A stretch of 64,000 bases of DNA from Tabrizicola oligotrophica. Its GTDB lineage: Bacteria; Pseudomonadota; Alphaproteobacteria; Rhodobacterales; Rhodobacteraceae. Location: the NCBI RefSeq assembly GCF_011008935.1, contig NZ_JAAIVJ010000006.1:168627-232626 (forward strand), written 5' to 3'. The position numbers and the translations under genes were made by a program. The stretch's first letter is position 1. Every line of letters begins with the position of its first letter. The notes under the pieces were generated by a model. That model ran no database searches, was not told where the DNA came from, and was given only the letters and a program-made list of their open reading frames with translations. Below are positions 16,851-27,863 of this stretch, in pieces.

Positions 16851-17318
16851 ATGGGCGCCGGGGTCATGAAAAAATCGGGCGGGGGTGGCCGGCGCGGCCG
16901 CCGCCGCGGCCATTCGACCGCGATGAGCGAGATCAACGTCACGCCTTTCGTGGACGTGATGCTGGTTCTGCTCATCATCTTCATGGTGGCGGCACCAATG
17001 CTGACGGTCGGTGTGCCGATCGAGTTGCCGGATACGGCGGCGAACGCCATGCCGAACGAGGAAGAGGAACCGCTGACCATCTCGATCACCGCCGACGGGC
17101 TGATCATGTTGCAATCGACCGAAGTCTCGGATGTCGATCTCATTCCGAAGCTCGCGGCCATTGCCGCCGAACGCACCTCCGACAAGGTGTTCCTGCGCGC
17201 CGACGGGGCGCTGGCCTATGAGCGGGTGGCCCAGGTCATGGGGGCGCTGAATGCGGGCGGGTTCAACAACATCGGTCTGGTGACCGATGCCGGCGGCCCG
17301 TCGATGGACGGCAACTGA
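16851..17318 (+). CDS. tolR: Tol-Pal system protein TolR
   Basis: ExbD-family subunit carrying the proton-relay aspartate. The 155-residue protein begins with a Gly/Arg-rich cytoplasmic stretch (GGGGRRGRRRGHSTAMSEIN), then the single membrane helix 'VTPFVDVMLVLLIIFMVAAPML' with the essential Asp in FVDV, and a periplasmic domain (about 55-145) that binds peptidoglycan. An alternative ATG inside the basic stretch is possible. Forms a TolQ5-TolR2 complex with TolA. Confidence 0.96.
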   Translation: MGAGVMKKSGGGGRRGRRRGHSTAMSEINVTPFVDVMLVLLIIFMVAAPMLTVGVPIELPDTAANAMPNEEEEPLTISITADGLIMLQSTEVSDVDLIPKLAAIAAERTSDKVFLRADGALAYERVAQVMGALNAGGFNNIGLVTDAGGPSMDGN

Positions 17319-17327
17319 GGCCCGGCG

Positions 17328-18539
17328 ATGAATTTGGGCAAGCTGGACAAGGCCACGACCATTTCCGCTGTGGGTCACCTTGGGGTGATCCTCTGGGCGA
17401 TCATGGGCGACTGGCTGTTCGCGCCCAAGGACATGCCGCCGATGGAGGTCGCCGAGGTCTCGCTGCTGACCGAGGGCGAGTATCAGGCGATGATGGCCTC
17501 GGCCCCGAAGCCTGACCTCGAGGCCGCGCCCTCGGAAGAGCCGCCCGCCGTCGAGGCGCCCGAGCCGATCGACACCACCTTGCCCGAGGCAGAGCCGCTG
17601 CCGGAACCCGAACCCGCGCCCGAGCCGGACGCACCTGCCGAGCCGGTGCCGATGGAAGAGGTGCTGCCCGAGGAGGTGCCGGTCGCGCCCGAGGTCCAGC
17701 CCTTGCCGGTGCCTGAACCCGCGCCGCAGGTGGCCGAGGAAGAACAGCCGATTCCGGTGCCGGAAAGCACGGTGAAGCCGAAGCCCCGCCCGGCGCAGCG
17801 CATCACCGACGTACCGGTTGAAAGCCCCGAGGACACGCCCGAAGTGGCCGACGAGGCGACGCCCGAGGTCTCCGATCAGGCCGCGCCCGAGGCCGAGGTG
17901 GTGGAAACCACCGAACCGGCCGCCGCGCCTGAGGAAAGCGCCGCCATAGTCGCGCCCGACGCCACCGAATCCGATGCGCCCGAACTGGCACCGACCGCCT
18001 CACGCCGGCCGCAATCGCGGCCCGAACGGCAGGTGCAGGCCGATGAGACCACTGAGCCGGAGGCGCAGGCGACCGAAGAAGCCCCGGCCGAGGAGCCCGT
18101 CGAGCAGTCCGATGCCGAGGCCGAGGCGATTGCGGCGGCTCTGGCCGAAGCGGCGGCCACCGAGACATCGAGCAACGCCGACGCCAGCCTGCCCGAAGGC
18201 CCGCCGATGACGGCAGGCGAGAAGGATGGCGTGCGGGTGGCGATCAATTCGTGCTGGAACATCGGCAGCCTTTCCTCCGCTGCGCAGCGCGTGAAGCTGG
18301 TGATGCGGGTCGAGATGAACGAGGACGGCACGCCCATCGGCCCCTCCATCGAGATGACGGGCTTTGAGGGTGGCGATGAGGCGGCAGCCCAGCAGGCCTT
18401 TGAGGCGGCCAAGCGCGCCGTGGTGCGTGGTGTCAAGGGCTGTGGCGGCAAGCCCGGCTATCAGCTTGACCCGGCGAAATACGGCGAATGGAACGTGATG
18501 AACCTGACCTTCGACGCCTCGGGCATGAGGCTGCGCTGA
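17328..18539 (+). CDS. tolA: TolA, energy-transducing protein of Tol-Pal
   Basis: A 403-residue bitopic protein that reaches across the periplasm. One N-terminal helix (about 14-32, 'ISAVGHLGVILWAIMGDWLF'), a long low-complexity linker (about 60-295) rich in Pro, Glu, Ala and Val (e.g. 'EPLPEPEPAPEPDAPAEPVP'), then a C-terminal TonB/TolA-like domain (about 305-403, 'CWNIGSLSSAAQRVKLVMRVEMNEDG'). E. coli TolA uses an Ala/Lys-rich helix as linker; here it is acidic and Pro-rich, as is usual in Rhodobacterales. The sequence has little similarity to TolA outside the ends, so the assignment leans on gene order. Confidence 0.92.
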   Translation: MNLGKLDKATTISAVGHLGVILWAIMGDWLFAPKDMPPMEVAEVSLLTEGEYQAMMASAPKPDLEAAPSEEPPAVEAPEPIDTTLPEAEPLPEPEPAPEPDAPAEPVPMEEVLPEEVPVAPEVQPLPVPEPAPQVAEEEQPIPVPESTVKPKPRPAQRITDVPVESPEDTPEVADEATPEVSDQAAPEAEVVETTEPAAAPEESAAIVAPDATESDAPELAPTASRRPQSRPERQVQADETTEPEAQATEEAPAEEPVEQSDAEAEAIAAALAEAAATETSSNADASLPEGPPMTAGEKDGVRVAINSCWNIGSLSSAAQRVKLVMRVEMNEDGTPIGPSIEMTGFEGGDEAAAQQAFEAAKRAVVRGVKGCGGKPGYQLDPAKYGEWNVMNLTFDASGMRLR

Positions 18540-18567
18540 GATGGTGGACCGCCGCGCAAAATTCCCC

Positions 18568-18602
18568 CTGCCATCCCGCCCGGCCTGCGGGCAGAATGGC
18601 AG
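18568..18602 (+). other. Intercistronic stem-loop between tolA and tolB
   Basis: CTGCCAT/ATGGCAG outer arms (18568-18574, 18596-18602) enclose CCCGC/GCGGG (18575-18579, 18587-18591). There is no T run, so it is more likely an mRNA processing or stability element than a terminator. Confidence 0.5.
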
Positions 18603-18647
18603 ACGAGAGCAGATCCGAAAAAACCCCGTGACAAACGAGGACGAGAC

Positions 18648-19967
18648 ATGACCGCTTTGAAATCCCTTTCCGCTGCCCTGATGATCGGGGTCGCCGGTCT
18701 GGTGGCCGCGCCGGCCATGGCCGAGCTGAACATCGTCATCGACAGCCCGGTGATCGAGCCGATGCCCTTCGCCATCCCGACCTTTGTCGACGAGGGCGGG
18801 GCGGGAGACTATGCCAGCAACATCAGCCGCGTCGTGGCGGCCGATCTGGCCGGCACCGGGCTTTTCCGCGAAATCCCGGCCGAGGCGCATATCTCGGGTG
18901 TGACCGCCTTCGATGCGCCCATCGCCTATAATGACTGGCAGGCGATCAACGCGCAGGCGCTGATCGTCGGCGCGGTGCAGGCCTCGGGCGACCGGATCGT
19001 GGTCAAGTTCCGCCTGTTCGACGTGTTCACCGGCCAGCCCCTTGGCGAGGGGCTGCAATTCGCCGGCACCCCCGACAGCTGGCGGCGCATGGCGCACAAG
19101 GTGGCCGATGCGGTCTACAGCCGGATCACCGGCGAGGGCCCCTATTTCGACAGCCGCGTGGTTTACGTTGCCGAAAGCGGTCCGAAGAACCAGCGCCAAA
19201 AGCGGCTGGGGGTGATGGATTATGACGGCGCCAATGTCGCCTATCTGACCGACTCGTCCTCGATCGTGCTGGCGCCACGCTTTTCGCCGAGTGGTGACAA
19301 GATCCTGTTCACCTCCTATGCCTCGGGCTTTCCGCAGATCTACCTGATGGATGTCGGCAGCCTTGAAACCCGCTCGCTGGGCGAGGTTCCCGGCACCATG
19401 ACCTTCGCGCCCCGTTTCTCGCCCGATGGTGGCACCGTGGTGTTCAGCCTTGAACAGGGCGGCAATACCGACATCTACGCGATGGACGTCGGTGGTGGCG
19501 GCTTGCGGCAACTGACCAATGCGCCCTCGATCGAGACCGCGCCCTCGTTCAGCCCCGATGGCAGCCAGATCGTGTTCGAAAGCGACCGCTCGGGCGGGCC
19601 GCAGATATATGTGATGTCGGCCGGCGGTGGCGAGGCGGTGCGGGTGTCGGGCGGCAAGGGCCGCTATGGCACGCCGGTCTGGTCGCCGCGCGGCGACATG
19701 ATCGCTTTCACCAAGCAGAACGAGGGCCGCTTCCACATCGGCGTGATGCGCACCGATGGCAGCGAAGAGCGGCTCTTGACCGCCTCGTTCCTTGACGAAG
19801 GCCCGACCTGGGCGCCGAATGGCCGCGTGGTGATGTTCACCCGCGAAAGCGCCGGCGCGGGCGGGCAGGCGCAGCTGTTCTCGGTCGACATCTCGGGCCG
19901 CAACCTGAAGCCGGTGACGACCGATGGCCCGGCCTCGGACCCGGCCTGGTCGCCGCTTCTGCCCTGA
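18648..19967 (+). CDS. tolB: Tol-Pal system beta-propeller protein TolB
   Basis: Periplasmic partner that binds Pal and TolA. The 439-residue protein has a signal peptide (cleavage after APAMA), an N-terminal alpha/beta domain (about 26-165), and a six-bladed WD40-like PD40 propeller with repeated '[13 protein letters not shown]', '[14 protein letters not shown]', '[24 protein letters not shown]', '[13 protein letters not shown]', '[13 protein letters not shown]', 'DPAWSPLLP' blades. It follows tolA after 108 nt that contain a stem-loop; GAGGACGAGAC precedes the ATG. Confidence 0.97.
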   Translation: MTALKSLSAALMIGVAGLVAAPAMAELNIVIDSPVIEPMPFAIPTFVDEGGAGDYASNISRVVAADLAGTGLFREIPAEAHISGVTAFDAPIAYNDWQAINAQALIVGAVQASGDRIVVKFRLFDVFTGQPLGEGLQFAGTPDSWRRMAHKVADAVYSRITGEGPYFDSRVVYVAESGPKNQRQKRLGVMDYDGANVAYLTDSSSIVLAPRFSPSGDKILFTSYASGFPQIYLMDVGSLETRSLGEVPGTMTFAPRFSPDGGTVVFSLEQGGNTDIYAMDVGGGGLRQLTNAPSIETAPSFSPDGSQIVFESDRSGGPQIYVMSAGGGEAVRVSGGKGRYGTPVWSPRGDMIAFTKQNEGRFHIGVMRTDGSEERLLTASFLDEGPTWAPNGRVVMFTRESAGAGGQAQLFSVDISGRNLKPVTTDGPASDPAWSPLLP

Positions 19968-19968
19968 G

Positions 19969-19999
19969 GCTCATCGTTGCCCCTGCGGGGCCGATGAGC
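19969..19999 (+). other. Intercistronic stem-loop between tolB and pal
   Basis: GCTCATCG/CGATGAGC outer arms (19969-19976, 19992-19999) and GCCCC/GGGGC inner arms (19979-19983, 19987-19991) form a strong two-part hairpin 2 nt after the tolB stop. It lacks a T run; it could attenuate read-through or protect upstream mRNA, letting the abundant Pal be expressed differently from TolB. Confidence 0.55.
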
Positions 20000-20096
20000 G
20001 GGGCCCTGCCAAGTGAACGCACCTGATTCCCAGCCGGAAAAGAACCTGCTAACATCGCCGCAAATCGAGCAAACCCAGATCCATAAGGACAACCCC

Positions 20097-20612
20097 ATGA
20101 CCCTGATGCCCAAAGCCCTCCTCCTTGTCGCGGCCCTTGGCCTGGCGGCCTGCAACAACCCCGACCGCTACGGCGCGGGCGGCCCCGGCGCCAATGCCGG
20201 CGGCTTTGTCGACACCACCGGGCTGGGCGACCCGAACGATCCGCGCTCGATTGCCTATTTCAACCAGAGTGTCGGCGACCGCGTGCTGTTCGCCGTCGAC
20301 CAGTCCACCCTGTCGCCCGAGGCCCGCGTCATCCTGCAGGGCCAGGCGCAGTGGCTGGCGACGAACAGCGACTATGCCATCATCATCGAAGGCCACGCCG
20401 ACGAGCAGGGCACCCGCGAGTACAACCTTGCGCTCGGCGCCCGCCGCGCCGCCGCCGTGCAGCAGTTCCTGGGCAGCCAGGGCGTGGCCGCCGGCCGGAT
20501 GAAGACCATCTCCTACGGCAAGGAACGCCCGCTTGAGGTCTGCTCGGAAGAAGCCTGCTACAGCCGCAACCGCCGCGCGGTGACGGTGTTGTCGATGGGT
20601 TCGGGGGCCTGA
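20097..20612 (+). CDS. pal: Peptidoglycan-associated lipoprotein Pal
   Basis: Outer-membrane lipoprotein that anchors the envelope to peptidoglycan. The 171-residue protein has a lipoprotein signal with lipobox LAAC (Cys19), a Gly/Asn-rich spacer, and a C-terminal OmpA-like domain (about 65-165) with the diaminopimelate-binding signature 'IIIEGHADEQGTREYNLALG', and 'RMKTISYGKERPLEVC'. The ATG at 20097 begins the lipoprotein signal; the open frame 28 codons further upstream has no such signal. Two C-terminal cysteines flank 'SEEA'. Confidence 0.97.
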   Translation: MTLMPKALLLVAALGLAACNNPDRYGAGGPGANAGGFVDTTGLGDPNDPRSIAYFNQSVGDRVLFAVDQSTLSPEARVILQGQAQWLATNSDYAIIIEGHADEQGTREYNLALGARRAAAVQQFLGSQGVAAGRMKTISYGKERPLEVCSEEACYSRNRRAVTVLSMGSGA

Positions 20613-20616
20613 TCCG

Positions 20617-21453
20617 ATGTTGCGTTGGCTGGTTCTCTCCGCCGCCTTTCTGGCCGTCCCTGCCCATGCGCAGGACAAGGCGCAGACGCTGGCCGACATC
20701 AAGACCGAACTCGGCCAGCTCATGGCCGAGTTCAACGCGCTGAAGGCCGAAACCGTGGCCTCCGGGGCTTCGGGGGTCACGCTTGGCGGCGGTGACACGC
20801 TGCAGCGGCTGGACACCATCGAGGCCGAGCTGATGCGCCTGACCTCGCGGGCCGAGGAGATCGAGTTGCGCCTGAACCGGGTGGTGACCGACGGCACCAA
20901 CCGCATCGGCGACATGGAATACCGGCTGTGCGAAGTGACCGAGGGCTGCGATCCGGCGAACCTGCCGGAAACCCCGACCCTTGGCGGCGATGCGGGTGCC
21001 GCCCCGGCCCCGGTCGAGCCGGTGATCGGCGCCGAACCGGCCCCGGCCGGCGAGGCCGGCCCGGAACTGGCCATGGGCGAGCAGGCCGACTTTGACCGGG
21101 CCAAGGAGGTGCTCGGCACCGGTGACTTTCGCACCGCCGCGGACCTCTTTGCGACCTTTGCGCAATCCTATCCTGGCGGGCCACTGAGCCAGGAAGCCGC
21201 GTTCCTGCGCGGCGAGGCTTTGGGCCAGCTTGGCGACAAGGCCGGCGCGGCGCGGGCCTATCTCGATGCCTTCTCGGGCAAGCCCGATGGCAACTTTGCC
21301 GCCGAATCCCTGCTGAAGCTGGGGCAGGCGCTGGGTGATCTCGGGCAGGTGCCCGATGCCTGCGTGACGCTGGCCGAGGTGCCGAACCGCTTCCCCGGCA
21401 CGATCCATGCCACCAATGCCGATCTGGCCCGGCAGGGTCTGGGCTGTCAGTGA
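20617..21453 (+). CDS. cpoB: Tol-Pal system protein CpoB (YbgF)
   Basis: Periplasmic regulator that couples outer-membrane constriction with septal peptidoglycan synthesis. The 278-residue protein has a signal peptide (MLRWLVLSAAFLAVPAHA), an N-terminal coiled coil (about 20-90, 'LADIKTELGQLMAEFNALKAE', 'LDTIEAELMRLTSRAEEIEL') for trimerisation, a Pro/Ala linker, and C-terminal TPR repeats (about 155-278, 'FDRAKEVLGTGDFRTAADLFATF', 'SLLKLGQALGDLGQ'). It starts 4 nt after pal and its stop overlaps tilS. Confidence 0.94.
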   Translation: MLRWLVLSAAFLAVPAHAQDKAQTLADIKTELGQLMAEFNALKAETVASGASGVTLGGGDTLQRLDTIEAELMRLTSRAEEIELRLNRVVTDGTNRIGDMEYRLCEVTEGCDPANLPETPTLGGDAGAAPAPVEPVIGAEPAPAGEAGPELAMGEQADFDRAKEVLGTGDFRTAADLFATFAQSYPGGPLSQEAAFLRGEALGQLGDKAGAARAYLDAFSGKPDGNFAAESLLKLGQALGDLGQVPDACVTLAEVPNRFPGTIHATNADLARQGLGCQ

Positions 21454-22691
21454 CCCCATCGGACGGCGTGCCAGAGGCCGGGCTTCTGACCGCGCTTTCC
21501 GCGACCTTTCCCGACGGGCCCCCGGGCAGGATTGGTGTCGCTGTCTCCGGCGGCGGCGATTCCATGGCGCTCTTGCACCTTGCGCTGCGAGTCTTTCCGC
21601 AGCACGTCCTTGCGCTCACCGTGGACCATGGCCTGCGGCCGGAAAGTGCTGCAGAGGCCGCGCAGGTCGCGGCGTTCTGTGCCGCGAATGGCGTGTCGCA
21701 TCAGACCCTTCGTTGGCATGGCCCCGCGCCAACCGGCAATCTGATGGCGCAGGCCCGGCAGGCCCGCATCGACCTGATGGCCGCTTGGGCGCGGGGTCGG
21801 GGGGTGACCGATATCCTGCTCGGCCACACTGCCGACGATCAGGCGGAAACCTTCCTGATGACGCTTGCGCGCGCGGCGGGGCTGGATGGGCTGTCAGGGC
21901 TGCGTCCGCAGTTTCAGGCGCAGGGCATCCGGTTTCACCGTCCGCTCTTGCAGGTGATGCGCGCGGCGCTGCGGTCTTATCTGGCGGCTGAGGGCATCGG
22001 CTGGGTGGACGATCCGACGAATGAGGATGATCGCTATGCCCGCGCACGGACCCGCAAGACGCTGGCGGCGCTGGCCCCGCTCGGGCTGGACGCTGGGACC
22101 ATCGCGCACAGCGTGCGCAACCTCGCCATGTCACGGCAGGCCCTGCAGGCAAGCGTTGCCGACATCGCCCGCAGGCATGTCGGCGAGCTGGCGGGCAGCC
22201 TTCAGGTTGATGGCGAGGTGCTGGACGGTCTGACGGACGATCTGCACCGCCGCCTGCTGATCGGCGCGCTGCGCTGGATTGCAGGCGCGTCTCACCCCCC
22301 GCGCGAAGCCCAGCTTGACCGGCTGCGGGCGCGGCTGGCCGGAAGGCAGGAGGCGACGCTGGGCGGGGTTCGGTTCTTCTGGGCCAAGGACCGCCTGACT
22401 ATGGCGCGCGAGGGGCGGGCGGTGGGTGGCACGGTGGCGCAGGCCGGGATCTGGGACGGGCGCTGGACGCTGCAGGGGCCTGCGGTGCAGGGCGCGACCC
22501 TTGGCCCGCTGGGCGCAAAAGGTTTGCGGCTGTGCCCCGAGTGGCGCCACCACGGCCCGGCGGCGGTGCTGGCGACGACACCTGCACTTTGGGTCGGTGA
22601 GACGCTTGTGGCCGCGCCCTTGGCGGGGGTCGGGGCGGGGTACACGGCGCGTCTGCCACAACCCTTCGCCGAGTTCATCTTATCGCATTGA
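21450..22691 (+). CDS. tilS: tRNA(Ile)-lysidine synthase TilS
   Basis: Adds lysine to C34 of tRNA-Ile(CAU), converting AUG-reading to AUA-reading; essential. The 413-residue protein has the N-type PP-loop ATP motif SGGGDS (33-38; the common form is SGGxDS), 'LTVDHGLRPESAAEA', 'LLGHTADDQAETFLM', and the 'FHRPLL...GIGWVDDPTNED' region. The C-terminal half is divergent, as usual. It starts at GTG 21450, overlapping the cpoB stop. Coupling of tilS to ftsH downstream is common in bacteria. Confidence 0.94.
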   Translation: MTPSDGVPEAGLLTALSATFPDGPPGRIGVAVSGGGDSMALLHLALRVFPQHVLALTVDHGLRPESAAEAAQVAAFCAANGVSHQTLRWHGPAPTGNLMAQARQARIDLMAAWARGRGVTDILLGHTADDQAETFLMTLARAAGLDGLSGLRPQFQAQGIRFHRPLLQVMRAALRSYLAAEGIGWVDDPTNEDDRYARARTRKTLAALAPLGLDAGTIAHSVRNLAMSRQALQASVADIARRHVGELAGSLQVDGEVLDGLTDDLHRRLLIGALRWIAGASHPPREAQLDRLRARLAGRQEATLGGVRFFWAKDRLTMAREGRAVGGTVAQAGIWDGRWTLQGPAVQGATLGPLGAKGLRLCPEWRHHGPAAVLATTPALWVGETLVAAPLAGVGAGYTARLPQPFAEFILSH

Positions 22692-22717
22692 ACCCGGTGA
22701 ACTTATCTCTATCTTAG
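22687..22717 (+). promoter_or_regulatory. Candidate heat-shock (RpoH-type) promoter of ftsH
   Basis: ATTG-N17-TCTATCTTAG fits the alphaproteobacterial RpoH pattern CTTG-N17-CYTATNTNNG (from memory) with two mismatches. It lies across the tilS stop, about 75 nt before the ftsH GTG. ftsH is a heat-shock gene in many proteobacteria. Spacing is exact; the assignment remains a prediction. Confidence 0.4.
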
Positions 22718-22792
22718 GAATATCCGCCGGTGCTGCCCGCATGCCTTGATTGGCAGACGCGGGCGGACCGGCCTCGAACTTGGAGTTTATTC

Positions 22793-24705
<1,913 letters not shown>

Positions 24706-24709
<4 letters not shown>

Positions 24710-25482
24710 GCGCAGGCGCAAAAGACTGGAACCCCGGAGCCTATGCAAGGTTCCGGGGTTTGCGCTTGCGCCCCGCGCTTGACCTCATGGCCCAGGTGGG
24801 AGACCTGCCGGCGGGCGAGGTGGTTGACCTTGGCTGCGGCGATGGCGCGGCGGCTCCGGCGCTGGCCGCGCGCTTTGCCGGGCGCAGTCTGCTGGGCGTG
24901 GACAGCTCTCCGGCCATGCTGGACAAGGCCGCGGGCTATGCCGCGAAAACCCTGGCCGACATTGCCCACTGGCGGCCAGAGACCGCGCCTGCGCTGATCT
25001 TTTCCAACGCCGTGCTGCATTGGCTGCCCGATCACGGCCGCCTTTTGCCGCGCCTTGCAAGCTACCTTGCGCCGGGCGGCGTGCTGGCGGTGCAGATGCC
25101 GCGGCAGTTCCTTGCCCCCTCGCACCGGTTCCTGCGCGACATCGCGGCAGCGATGTTCCCTGACCGCTTCGATTTTGGCCAGTACAGGCCGCCGGTTGCG
25201 CCGGCGGTCGACTATCACCGGATGCTGAGCCGGCTTGGGCAAGTCACGGCCTGGGAAAGCGATTATGTGCAAAGCCTTGACCCGACAAGCCAGGGCCATC
25301 CCGTCCGGGCCTTTACCGGCGCGACCGCCATGCGCCCCTTTCTGGAAAAGCTGACCGAGGCCGAGGCGGAACATTTCACCAGCGCCTATGACGAGGCGCT
25401 TGGCTCGGCCTATCCGCTGGAGGCCGATGGTAGCGTCGTCTTTCCGTTCCGCCGTACCTTTTTCGTGCTGGAGATGCCATGA
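24706..25482 (+). CDS. tam: Trans-aconitate 2-methyltransferase
   Basis: SAM-dependent methyltransferase that monomethylates trans-aconitate, an aconitase inhibitor formed from cis-aconitate. The 258-residue protein has the SAM motif '[19 protein letters not shown]', '[14 protein letters not shown]', '[14 protein letters not shown]' and '[20 protein letters not shown]', which fit Tam more than generic methyltransferases. Start TTG 24706 overlaps the ftsH stop (TTGA). It is followed by the MOSC gene with a 4-nt overlap. Substrate is by family. Confidence 0.85.
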
Positions 25483-26084
25483 GCGCCCTGAAGCCGACGC
25501 AATTCACCGGCCGCATCACCTGGCTGGGCCGCGTGGCCGACCGCGACGCCGCGCTGGAAAGCGAAAGCCTTGCGACCATGCGCGCCAGCTTTGCCGGGCC
25601 GGAGGGCGAGGCGCATGGCGGTTTGACCCGGGCCTCCTGCAGCCGGGTGCTGGGCCAGTATCCGCGCGATACCGAGATCCGAAACACCCGGCAATTCACC
25701 ATCCTGTCGGCTGAGGAACTGGCCGAAACTGCCGCCGCCATGGGCCTTGCGGCGCTGGACCCGGCGCTGGTCGGCGCGACCATGGTGATCGAGGGCATCC
25801 CCGATCTCAGTCACCTGCCGCCCTCGTCGCGGTTGCAGGGCGAGAACGGGGCGACGCTGGTCGTCGACATGAACAACCGGCCCTGCACGCTGCCCGCCCG
25901 ACCGATCGAGAACCGGCATGCCGGTTTTGGCAAGCTTTACAAACCTTCTGCCCAGCATCGCCGCGGCGTCACGGCCTGGGTGGAGCGCGAGGGCAGCTTC
26001 ACCCTTGGCGAGACGATCCGGCTGCATATCCCCGACCAGCGGGTCTGGGCGCATCTCGACGCCGCCCGCGCCGGCCATGGCTGA
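25479..26084 (+). CDS. MOSC domain-containing protein
   Basis: A 201-residue protein resembling the C-terminal MOSC domain of molybdenum-cofactor sulfurases, thought to carry sulfur via a conserved Cys. Visible features: 'GEAHGGLTRASCSRVLGQYPRDTEI', 'RQFTILSAEELAETAAAMG', 'LVGATMVIEGIPDLSHLPPSSRL' and 'RPCTLPARPIENRHAGFGKLYK'. The precise reaction is unknown; this family of stand-alone MOSC proteins is common in Rhodobacterales. It overlaps tam by 4 nt (ATGA) and ends the ftsH-tam-MOSC run, convergent with the RTX gene. Confidence 0.85.
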   Translation: MSALKPTQFTGRITWLGRVADRDAALESESLATMRASFAGPEGEAHGGLTRASCSRVLGQYPRDTEIRNTRQFTILSAEELAETAAAMGLAALDPALVGATMVIEGIPDLSHLPPSSRLQGENGATLVVDMNNRPCTLPARPIENRHAGFGKLYKPSAQHRRGVTAWVEREGSFTLGETIRLHIPDQRVWAHLDAARAGHG

Positions 26085-26189
26085 TTTCCGGCAATCCGAT
26101 GCAGATTGAAGGAAGCTCAGCACCGGCAAGCCGCTGGTCATGTGCGGAATGTCTTGCGATCAGGTGCGCCTGACTGGAAGAAATCCGCC

Positions 26190-27590
26190 TTACAGGACGA
26201 AATCGCTTTCCTGCAGAAGCGACACTCCCAGCACGTCAAACGCCTGATCGGTGATCCGGTCGCCATCCAGATCGGCGAAAGCGCGCGTGCCCTGGGCGGT
26301 GACGATGAACCGCACCTCGCCGGCCTGACCGGTAAAGCTTTGCTGGCCGATGAAATCGAGGCTGGCGGCGGCGATGCTGAAGACCAGATGGTCGCCCTGT
26401 GACCGGTTGAAATCCATCACCACGTCACGACTGGCCGCATCCGAACCGCCGTCCGTGGCACTGATGAATCTGAATTCGTCCGCCCCCGCGCCGCCGATCA
26501 GCGTGTCCTTTCCCGCCAGACCGAACAGGAGATCATCGCCGGCACCGCCCAGAACGCGGTCGTTGCCTTCATTGGCAAACAGCAGATCGTTGCCGCCACC
26601 CGCCAGAAGCGTATCGTCGCCTGCGCCACCGTAAAGCGTTTCGCGCAGTCCGCCGCCGATCACCCGGTCCTGGCCCGCCCCGCCGATCAGCCGGTTATAG
26701 CCATCGCCGCCGTAAACCACGTCGGCGCCGGTGCCGCCGTCGACGTCATCGTTGCCGCCGCCACCGAACAGAAGGTCATCGCCCACTCCGCCATTGACCG
26801 AATCCCGGCCATCGCCGCCGTAGCCGCTGTCATTCCCCCCGCCCATGTTGAGCAGGTCCGCACCGCCACCGCCGTAAAAGCGGTTGGCGTTGTAGCCAAA
26901 GGCGATGGTGTTGACCACGGTGTCGGTAATCCTGTCGCCATAGGCCGAGCCAATGGCATCGGTAAAGCCGTTCAGGTGGTCCCCTTCGGCAAAGCCCGAG
27001 GTCGCGATGGTCGTGGAGCCATAGGTGATCTCGATATAGACGCCATCGGTTGAATCGGCATAGCTCACCACATCGCGCGCATCTGCGCCGCCGTATAGCC
27101 AATCCGCCCCTTCGCCGCCCAGTACCGTATCGTTGCCGGCGCCACCCGAGACGGTGTCTGCCCCGCCATCGCCATGAAGGAGGTCATCGTCATAGCTGCC
27201 CTCCAGCGAGTCGAGGCCTGACCCGCCATAGATCGTGTCCCGGCCGGCGTCGCCGTTGATGGTGTCATTGCCGCCCGCGCCCGTCGCGTCAAAATCGCCG
27301 TACAGCAGGTTGTCCGCCTCATTCCCGCTGATCCAGTCCTCGGCGGTGGTTCCCCGGGCGTTTTCGATCAGGCCGTTGATCACCAGCCGGTGCCCGCCTG
27401 TGACAGTGAAATAAAGCCCTTCGGCGGATTGGCTGATGCCGGAATCCACGAACCAGCTCAGGTCGATTTCGGCATAGCTCGCGTAGGAGCCGCTATAGAC
27501 CAGCCAGTCGCTGCCCGTTCCGTCATCCGTGATGGTGATCGTCTCGCTCCCTGTGGCGAGAGCGTCGATGGTGTAAATGTCATCGGCCAT
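26190..27590 (-). CDS. Secreted RTX calcium-binding protein
   Basis: A 466-residue protein with many Gly-Asp-rich nonapeptide repeats of the GGxGxDxxx type (roughly residues 85-380, e.g. '[20 protein letters not shown]', '[20 protein letters not shown]'), which fold as a calcium-bound parallel beta-roll. The C-terminal 75 residues ('[20 protein letters not shown]', ending LLQESDFVL) resemble serralysin C-termini and should hold the uncleaved type I secretion signal. There is no catalytic domain: the N-terminal 80 residues are a small unknown beta-rich module. No type I transporter genes lie nearby. ATG 27590 has a GAGG site. Likely a surface or matrix protein; its role is unknown. Confidence 0.88.
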   Translation of the reverse strand: MADDIYTIDALATGSETITITDDGTGSDWLVYSGSYASYAEIDLSWFVDSGISQSAEGLYFTVTGGHRLVINGLIENARGTTAEDWISGNEADNLLYGDFDATGAGGNDTINGDAGRDTIYGGSGLDSLEGSYDDDLLHGDGGADTVSGGAGNDTVLGGEGADWLYGGADARDVVSYADSTDGVYIEITYGSTTIATSGFAEGDHLNGFTDAIGSAYGDRITDTVVNTIAFGYNANRFYGGGGADLLNMGGGNDSGYGGDGRDSVNGGVGDDLLFGGGGNDDVDGGTGADVVYGGDGYNRLIGGAGQDRVIGGGLRETLYGGAGDDTLLAGGGNDLLFANEGNDRVLGGAGDDLLFGLAGKDTLIGGAGADEFRFISATDGGSDAASRDVVMDFNRSQGDHLVFSIAAASLDFIGQQSFTGQAGEVRFIVTAQGTRAFADLDGDRITDQAFDVLGVSLLQESDFVL

Positions 27591-27740
27591 GAAAACCTCG
27601 TGTCAAAAAGGGCGTGGGGCCACCCGGAGCGCACGAACGCTAGCATGGAATCATTGCCGACCAATCCCCTCGATTGGGTATGCCCGTCGAAGATCGCAGG
27701 CCGCCCGGTGTGTCGCTTTTCCCCTGCCGCTGCCCGCGGA

Positions 27741-27754
27741 TTTCCCATCGGAAA
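27741..27754 (+). promoter_or_regulatory. Dyad TTTCC-CATC-GGAAA in the fhs leader
   Basis: Inverted repeat 110 nt before the fhs ATG. Two further TCGGAAA copies lie at about 27784 and 27827. A near-identical dyad, TTTCC-TATC-GGAAA, is 99 nt before glyA (63768-63781). Both genes serve tetrahydrofolate C1 metabolism, which suggests a common regulator; the regulator is unknown. Confidence 0.4.
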
Positions 27755-27863
27755 CGCGCGCTGGCGAAAATCGCGCGGGACAGGTCGGAAAAACACCTTC
27801 CAAAGCCATTGTTGCCCGCTATCACGTCGGAAACGGGATAGTCCGCCCCCTTGGGAGAGTAGA

